Assembly (NCBI GenBank): GCA_028290085.1
Contig: JAQGKN010000213.1
Span: forward strand, 1-11,855
Reading direction: 5' to 3'
Length of the DNA stretch: 11,855 nt
From: Hyphomicrobiales bacterium
GTDB lineage: Bacteria > Pseudomonadota > Alphaproteobacteria > Rhizobiales > Beijerinckiaceae
In this document: piece by piece, positions 6,468 through 11,855 of the stretch
How the letters are laid out: the number at the start of each line of letters is the position of its first letter
Position numbering within the stretch: the first letter of the stretch is position 1
The notes under the pieces: model-generated
Databases searched by the model: none
The model's input: the letters and a program-made list of their open reading frames with translations, nothing else
What the model was told of the DNA's origin: nothing
Program-made: the position numbers and the translations under genes

Positions 6468-7349
6468 TCAGGCGGCCTGGGCCGCCCGATCTGCTGGCAA
6501 TAGCCGGAAATCGTATTCGAGTGTCGCGAAGGGCGCGTCGCGCAGCGACCCGTCGGGCGCGCGGCCCGGCGCATGTTCCTCGAAGGGCTGGATAATCGAA
6601 TCCTTCACGCCGAAGACGGCATCGGAATCCAGATATTCATCGCCCGCCGCGAAAACATGGGTCACCAGCTTCTGGCATCCCTCCGCCTCGATCATGAAAT
6701 GCACATGCGCGGGGCGATAGGGATGACGCCCCTGCGCTTTCAGCATGTCGCCCACAGGGCCGTCATGTGGAATGGGATAGGAGGCCGGGCGGATGGTCCA
6801 GAAGCTGAAACGCCCCTCCGCGTCGGTGTGCAGACGTGCACGACCGGCGAGGCCATGCTCTTCGAAGTTTTGTACGTCGTAATAACCGTGGTCGTCCGCA
6901 TGCCAGACATCCACGACGGCGCCCCCCAGAGGGCGGTCCTCGATATTCGCCACGGTCCCGGAGACATAGAACGGCATTCCGTCCATGCCGTTGGAAATGT
7001 CGGCACCGTTCTCGAACACGTTCGGACCCTCGACATAGAAGGGCCCGAGAACTGTCGAGTCCGTCTCGCCAAGACCGGCGGAATTGTTGATCGCATCGAC
7101 CAGCATGGAGGCGCCGAGCGTGTCTGACAGGAGGATGAACTCCTGCCGCTTGTCGTCGCACATATGGCCGGTGCGGGTCAGGAAGCCGATCCCCAGCTCC
7201 CATTCCGCCTGGGTTGGCCGCACTTCGCGCAGGAAAGCGTGGAGATGGCGCACCAGCGCCTCGCTGACCTGCTTGATGCGAGGATCCTGTGCACCGCCGA
7301 CGCGATCGAGCACTGCGTCCGTGATGGTGTTTTCATCGAAATTGCGCAT
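6468..7349 (-). CDS. Intradiol ring-cleavage dioxygenase (hydroxyquinol/catechol 1,2-dioxygenase type)
   Basis: A 293-residue non-haem Fe(III) enzyme that splits an aromatic ring between two adjacent hydroxyl groups, giving a cis,cis-muconate or maleylacetate-type product. The start is ATG 7349 with AGGAG seven bases upstream; the frame extends nine codons further but without signals. The N-terminal helical dimer domain (about 1-100) has LVRHLHAFLREVRPTQAEW and the conserved TGHMCDDKRQEFILLSDTLG. The catalytic domain starts at TVLGPFYVEGP (99-109). The four expected iron ligands are visible: Tyr157 in DHGYYD, Tyr191 in PASYPIP, and His215 and His217 in RPAHVHF. The N-terminal text resembles hydroxyquinol 1,2-dioxygenases more than protocatechuate enzymes, but catechol or a substituted catechol is possible. 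It lies 23 bases after the SnoaL-like gene and before the flavoprotein gene, forming one operon. Confidence 0.94.
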   Translation of the reverse strand: MRNFDENTITDAVLDRVGGAQDPRIKQVSEALVRHLHAFLREVRPTQAEWELGIGFLTRTGHMCDDKRQEFILLSDTLGASMLVDAINNSAGLGETDSTVLGPFYVEGPNVFENGADISNGMDGMPFYVSGTVANIEDRPLGGAVVDVWHADDHGYYDVQNFEEHGLAGRARLHTDAEGRFSFWTIRPASYPIPHDGPVGDMLKAQGRHPYRPAHVHFMIEAEGCQKLVTHVFAAGDEYLDSDAVFGVKDSIIQPFEEHAPGRAPDGSLRDAPFATLEYDFRLLPADRAAQAA

Positions 7350-7372
7350 GGCCGCTCCTTCGGGCTCGGGTT

Positions 7373-7978
7373 TCACCGCGTGAGCGGCTTTCCTGCAAGC
7401 CAGCTCGCGCCATCCGCATAAAGCTTTTCGACTTGCGGCCCTTTGAGGCCGGGCATGTCCTTCTTCACTTCGTAACCGATCTGCGTCTGCAGATAAGCGA
7501 GGTGGCGATAGCCCTCGGGGAAGGAATCGAGCAGTGTCGCGTCGAGCTCGAGCCGCGCGGCCGGATCGATCGGATCCATGCGGTCCTTCTCATAGATCGG
7601 CTGGCGAAGGACAAAGCCCCACTTGCCATCGCGCTTTTCCAGAAAATCGTAGAAGCGGCCGGTGCAGACGACGTCGACTGCCACGCCATGCACATTGGCG
7701 CGCTGCGAGATCGTCATCTTGGTCTGCGAGATTGCGCGGGTGCCGGAGATGTCAGCTGAATGGCCACCAAGGAAATGCAGGATGCTGACGCCCTTGGCCC
7801 ATCCATCCTTGCTCATCTGAATGAATTCGTCGGCGGTGCCCTGCGTCCAGGTCGCCATCATGCGCCCGTCGTCGAACCAGACAGTCCGGAACCGGTCCCA
7901 GTGCCCCGCATCGCGCCAGACGACCCAGTTTTCGACGAGTTGGCGGATGGCCAGTTGGTCGAGCAGGAGCTCGTTCAT
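7373..7978 (-). CDS. SnoaL-like (NTF2 superfamily) protein
   Basis: A 201-residue protein with a SnoaL-like alpha+beta barrel domain at about 1-130. The start is ATG 7978 with GGTGAGGGAT directly upstream; the open frame extends 77 codons further, but that extension is basic, low in structure and covers the divergent promoter region. The N-terminal helix LLLDQLAIRQLVENWVVWRDAGHWDRFRTV region and the WFDDGRMMATW strand (34-44) are typical of the family, as are Gly-x-Phe-Tyr-Asp-Phe (107-112) and the DGKWGFVLRQPIYEKDRMD end (117-135). SnoaL-like proteins serve as cyclases, isomerases, hydratases or small dioxygenase subunits; candidate acid-base residues here include Asp23, His26 and His73. Being first in the operon with an intradiol dioxygenase suggests a step in the same pathway, such as isomerising or dehydrating an intermediate. 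The exact reaction is unknown. Confidence 0.9.
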   Translation of the reverse strand: MNELLLDQLAIRQLVENWVVWRDAGHWDRFRTVWFDDGRMMATWTQGTADEFIQMSKDGWAKGVSILHFLGGHSADISGTRAISQTKMTISQRANVHGVAVDVVCTGRFYDFLEKRDGKWGFVLRQPIYEKDRMDPIDPAARLELDATLLDSFPEGYRHLAYLQTQIGYEVKKDMPGLKGPQVEKLYADGASWLAGKPLTR

Positions 7979-8192
7979 ATCCCTCACCTTTGAATCGCGA
8001 ATCTTATGGAGCGCCGGGCGCTCTCGATTCTTGTTGGACCCCGGACGGACCTTTGGGCCGCGTCGCGCCGCACTATAGACCAGCTTTCGCGGGGCGCGCC
8101 ACCGCCGGTTGCCGGAACCATCTCGACGCGGGAGCCGTTGCGTGCCTAACCTCGTGCGGCGCAGTTGCGGCGCGGCGGACGGATCGGCTGAT
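7979..8192. promoter_or_regulatory. Divergent promoter region with nested dyad
   Basis: This 214-base gap separates the leftward SnoaL operon from the rightward ABC transporter operon, so both promoters should lie here. It contains a nested inverted repeat at 7992-8030: outer arms GAATCG/CGATTC and an inner 7-base palindrome GAGCGCC-G-GGCGCTC (8009-8023). A second GAATC follows the first arm after two bases. TATAGA at 8074-8079 with TTGGGC 15 bases upstream is a weak rightward promoter candidate, and TAAGAT (minus strand, 8006-8001) a weak leftward -10 candidate that sits within the dyad. Confidence 0.45.
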
Positions 8193-8958
<766 letters not shown>

Positions 8959-8966
<8 letters not shown>

Positions 8967-10506
8967 ACAGATCGCCTCGGCCTGGCGCCTCCTGCCGGAA
9001 TATCTCTCCGCCCATATCGTGCTTTCCGCCGCGGCGCTTGGCGCGGGGTTGCTGATCGCCCTGCCCCTCGCGGTCCTCGCCGCGCGACGGCCCGCCTTCG
9101 CCTGGCCGCTGCTCTCCTTCGCGAGTCTCGTCCAGACGATTCCGGGCCTTGCCCTGCTTGCGCTTTTCTATCCGCTGCTGCTGGCGCTTTCCGCGCTGAG
9201 CGGGCGCTGGTTTGGAGTCACCTTCCCGGCGCTTGGCTTTCTGCCGGCACTGCTGGCGCTGACGCTTTATGCCCTTCTGCCGATCCTGCGAAATGGTGTC
9301 ACCGGACTGACCGGCGTCGACAAGGCAGCCGTGGAGGCCGCCAAGGGCGTCGGCATGACGCCTATGCAGAGTCTCTGGCGCGTCGAGGCTCCGCTCGCTG
9401 CGCCCGTCGTCATGGCCGGTGTGCGCACCGCAGCCGTCTGGACCATCGGTGCGGCGACACTCGCAACGCCCATCGGCCAGACGAGTCTCGGCAATTACAT
9501 CTTCAGCGGGTTGCAGACGGAGAACTGGGTCTTCGTGCTCTTCGGCTGCGCCGCATCCGCCGTGCTCGCCTTTATCGTCGACCAGGCCCTCGGACTCGTG
9601 GAAACCGGCACGGCGCTACGTGATGCGCGCCGGATCGTCGCCGGCGTCGCCGCGCTGCTCGTAGGCACGGGGCTGGCGGTCACGGGGCTCGCGCGTCCCA
9701 ATGCTGCGTCCTATGTGGTCGGCGCGAAGAACTTCTCCGAGCAATATATTCTGGCTGAGCTTTTCGCGGAACGCCTGCAGGCCGAAGGCGCCAATGTCCG
9801 CCAGAAACAGGGACTCGGCTCCGCTATCGCATGGCGCGCGCTGGTGAGCGACGAGATCGACGTCTACGTCGATTATTCCGGCACGCTCTGGGCCAATGTC
9901 ATGGGCCGCACTGACGTGCCGCCGCGCGACGTCATGCTGGCCGAACTCACGCAGTGGATGAAGGAAAAACGCGGCGTCACCGTGCTCGGGTCGCTCGGCT
10001 TCGAGAATGCCTATGCCATGTTGATGCGACGCGCGCGGGCCAAGGAACTCAACATTCGCAGTCTCGAGGATCTCTCCGGCAAGGCGGGCAATCTTGCGCT
10101 CGGCGCCGACATCGAGTTCCTCGATCGTCCCGAATGGGCGGCGCTGCAGAAAGCCTACGGGCTCGCATTCCGCGACAAGCGCTCGTTCAACCCGACATTC
10201 ATGTATCGTGCGCTTTCGAGCGGTGAGGTCGATGTGATCTCGGGCTTCTCCAGTGATGGGCGCATCATCGCGGATGATCTTCTGGCGCTGGAAGATCCTC
10301 GGCATGCAATCCCATCCTACGATGCCGTCATCCTGCTCGCGCCCAAGCGTGCGGACGATGCATTGCTGCAGCGCGCATTGAAGCCGCTGGTCGGCGCTAT
10401 TTCTGTCGATCTCATGCGTGCCGCCAATCTTTCGGTTGATCGCGACAACGACAAATCCACGCCGCTCGCTGCGGCCCGCGCGCTGGAAAGCCAGATCCGG
10501 AAATAA
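8959..10506 (+). CDS. Fused ABC permease and substrate-binding protein (OpuC/ProX-like)
   Basis: A 515-residue membrane protein joining a transport channel to its own ligand-binding domain, the arrangement of some glycine betaine/choline-type importers. Residues 1-245 are the permease: hydrophobic segments at about 18-42, 50-80, 92-112, 146-170, 190-212 and 226-244, with the cytoplasmic EAA loop EAAKGVGMTPMQSLW at 126-140. Residues 250-515 form an OpuAC-type binding domain exposed to the periplasm: YVVGAKNFSEQYILAELFAE (252-271), IDVYVDYSGTLW (300-311), and GEVDVISGFSSDGRI. The last transmembrane helix anchors the binding domain, so no free binding protein is needed. Ligands of this family are usually quaternary amines held by an aromatic cage; which residues do this here cannot be told. 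Co-orientation with the ATPase and next to a 2-oxoglutarate dioxygenase and a divergent ring-cleavage operon suggests catabolic uptake more than osmoprotection. Confidence 0.94.
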
Positions 10507-10604
10507 GGTCATCCCGCATTTTTCCGGGCCGATACACTTGCGTCGGGCAGAAATCCGGTATTCCATCTCTTTAGATATAAAAAAACATATCGGGAGGACT
10601 GCAG
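10507..10604 (+). promoter_or_regulatory. Gap before the TauD/TfdA-like gene: AT-rich patch and strong RBS
   Basis: This 98-base gap holds an AT-rich stretch at 10571-10590 (TTAGATATAAAAAAACATAT), conspicuous in GC-rich DNA, followed by the strong ribosome binding site CGGGAGGA at 10591-10598. The patch may contain a -10 element for a separate promoter, though no good -35 hexamer is seen. A weak CCCG...CGGG dyad follows the permease stop. Confidence 0.35.
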
Positions 10605-11471
10605 ATGGAAACCGCACAACAGGCGGAATCCGCCAACCATGCCGCTCCGTTCGGCGTGTTGCCCTTGTCTGACGCGCTGGGCGCGGAGATCGTGGGCGTA
10701 GATCTTCGGGATATTTCAGACGATACTTTCGCGCGCATTCGCGATACGTGGCCCCAGCACAGCGTTATCCTGCTGCGCGGCCAGGCTTTGGATGAGGAAA
10801 CGCTAGTCGCCTTCGGTGCGCGCTTCGGCGAACTCGGCAAGGTGCTCAACAAGCACAACGGCCGCTCGCGCCTTCCCGGCGTCATGTATATTTCCAACGT
10901 GCGCGAAGACGGCCAGCTGATCGGCGCCCTGCCCGACGGCGAAATGTTCTTCCATTCCGACCAGTGCTACGTCGAGCGTCCGAGCATGGCCACCATGCTC
11001 TATGCGATGGAAGTGCCCAAGCGTGGCGGCAATACGCTCTTCGCCAACATGTACACGGCCTATGAAACGCTGCCCGAGCGCATCAAGAGCCGCATCGAGG
11101 GGCGCCTCGCCCTCAACGTCTATGACTACGACAACAACGCCACGCAGCGCGGTTCGGAACCGCGCGAAGGGATACCTTCGTTCGCCCACCCGATCGTGCG
11201 TGTGCATCCAGCGACGAGGCGCAAGGCGCTCTATGTCAACCGACTGATGACACACCACATCCTCGATATGCCGCGCGACGAAAGCGAGGCCTTGCTCAAC
11301 GAGATCTTCGATCATCAGGAGCGGCCCGAGTTCGTCTACGAGCACGTCTGGACGCCGGGCGACGTGCTGCTTTGGGATAACCGCTGCACGCTGCATGCGC
11401 GCTCGGATTTCGATGCCTCGGAACGGCGGATGATGCGCCGTGTCGCAATCCTCGGCGACAAGCCTGTCTAA
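10605..11471 (+). CDS. TauD/TfdA-family Fe(II)/2-oxoglutarate-dependent dioxygenase
   Basis: A 288-residue cytoplasmic oxygenase. The family hydroxylates a substrate using Fe(II), O2 and 2-oxoglutarate; hydroxylation next to a heteroatom often cleaves the molecule, as in taurine (TauD) or aryloxyacetate (TfdA) breakdown. The iron triad is complete: His117 and Asp119 in FFHSDQCY, and His264 in DNRCTLHARSDF. Arg275 and Arg279 (SERRMMRRV) stand 11 and 15 residues after the distal His, matching the 2-oxoglutarate-binding arginines of TauD. RGGNTLFANMYTAYETLP (140-157) and FVYEHVWTPGDVLLWDNR (243-260) are family blocks that, from memory, read more like TfdA and its relatives. The start ATG 10605 follows a GGGAGGA site. 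Genomic setting between an ABC importer and a TRAP binding protein supports a catabolic first step, possibly ether, C-N or C-S cleavage. The true substrate is unknown. Confidence 0.93.
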   Translation: METAQQAESANHAAPFGVLPLSDALGAEIVGVDLRDISDDTFARIRDTWPQHSVILLRGQALDEETLVAFGARFGELGKVLNKHNGRSRLPGVMYISNVREDGQLIGALPDGEMFFHSDQCYVERPSMATMLYAMEVPKRGGNTLFANMYTAYETLPERIKSRIEGRLALNVYDYDNNATQRGSEPREGIPSFAHPIVRVHPATRRKALYVNRLMTHHILDMPRDESEALLNEIFDHQERPEFVYEHVWTPGDVLLWDNRCTLHARSDFDASERRMMRRVAILGDKPV

Positions 11472-11510
11472 GCGGAATTCTGCGCGCCATCCCGGCCAAA
11501 GGACATTCAC

Positions 11511-11855
11511 ATGAAATCAGTCGCCAGCATTTGCGGAGCCCTCGCCGGCCTCGCTTTGTCGCTCGGGTCCGTTCTGCCGGCTGCGGCCGGGTTCGACGAC
11601 AAGAAGCCCGTCACCTATTCCGTCGATGGCGCCACGGCTACCGGCTATGGCAAGGCGCTGACGGAAGCGATCAACGGCATCGTGCGCGAGTCCTATCCGG
11701 GCACGGATGCGACTTACAAACCCGGCAGCCCGGCAGGCGGCATTCAAAACATCGCGACAGGCAAATCGGACTTCACGTTCAACGGTGCCCCGCCCGAAAT
11801 CGCCTATGCGAACGAAGGCAAGCCGCCGTTCAAGGAGGCGCTGAAGGACAAGTTC
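11511..11855 (+). CDS. TAXI-family TRAP transporter solute-binding protein, N-terminal part (cut by window edge)
   Basis: The first 115 residues of a periplasmic binding protein; the gene continues past the right edge. ATG 11511 is preceded by AAAGGA at suitable spacing. Residues 1-26 form a Sec signal peptide (hydrophobic ICGALAGLALSLGSVLPAAA). The mature part reads as a TAXI (TRAP-associated extracytoplasmic immunogenic) protein: VDGATATGYGKALTEAINGIV at about 39-59 matches the early Gly-rich helix, and YKPGSPAGGIQNIATGKSDF at about 70-89 matches the conserved ligand loop with GG and the following G-x-x-D-F. Such proteins feed Na+- or H+-driven TRAP membrane subunits, which should lie downstream if this is complete. 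It begins 39 bases after the 2-oxoglutarate dioxygenase stop and is probably in the same operon, giving the cluster a second importer. Confidence 0.85.
   Translation, partial: MKSVASICGALAGLALSLGSVLPAAAGFDDKKPVTYSVDGATATGYGKALTEAINGIVRESYPGTDATYKPGSPAGGIQNIATGKSDFTFNGAPPEIAYANEGKPPFKEALKDKF

Noticed and set aside
8107..8119. GGTT-GCCGG-AACC dyad upstream of the ABC ATPase gene
   Set aside because: Arms are only four bases with no second copy nearby; too weak in GC-rich sequence to call an operator.
9616..10617. 333-codon open frame on the minus strand
   Set aside because: It is antisense to the fused permease/binding protein, whose domains are unmistakable, and it shows no domain or start signal.

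Overview
The window is GC-rich and tightly packed. Gene content points to an alphaproteobacterium of the order Hyphomicrobiales (Rhizobiales): a BA14K-family secreted protein, a double cold-shock-domain protein followed by a DUF192 protein, a TAXI-type TRAP binding protein, and a ROK-like protein of a type I associate with this order. The order is inferred from these families; the genus cannot be read from the sequence. No tRNA, rRNA, CRISPR array, insertion sequence or phage gene was seen. No intergenic stretch exceeds about 215 bases.

Region 1 (1-2854, minus strand) is a housekeeping and stress block, read right to left: a Sir2-type NAD-dependent deacylase, a double cold-shock-domain protein, a secreted DUF192 protein, an unrecognised secreted protein whose start abuts the DUF192 stop, and the first 35 codons of another small secreted protein cut by the window edge. 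Perfect hairpins lie between the cold-shock and DUF192 genes.

Region 2 (3021-5820, plus strand) holds an aldo/keto reductase, a BA14K-family secreted protein, and a ROK-like protein whose conserved motifs are in permuted order. The ROK C-terminal half comes first, the nucleotide-binding DIGGS motif lies in mid-protein, and the glucose/zinc motif is absent. This is the most unusual single gene in the window.

Region 3 (5833-11855) looks like a divergent uptake and catabolism cluster. Leftward from a 214-base promoter region run a SnoaL-like protein, an intradiol ring-cleavage dioxygenase (catechol or hydroxyquinol type) and an NADPH-dependent FMN reductase-like flavoprotein. Rightward run an ABC ATPase, a fused permease/substrate-binding protein of the quaternary-amine (OpuC/ProX-like) type, a TauD/TfdA-like Fe(II)/2-oxoglutarate dioxygenase and the start of a TAXI-type TRAP binding protein. 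Together these suggest import of a small organic compound, oxidative cleavage by the 2-oxoglutarate enzyme, and ring opening of an aromatic intermediate. The substrate is not determinable from the sequence and no regulator gene is inside the window. A nested dyad in the divergent intergenic region is a candidate operator.
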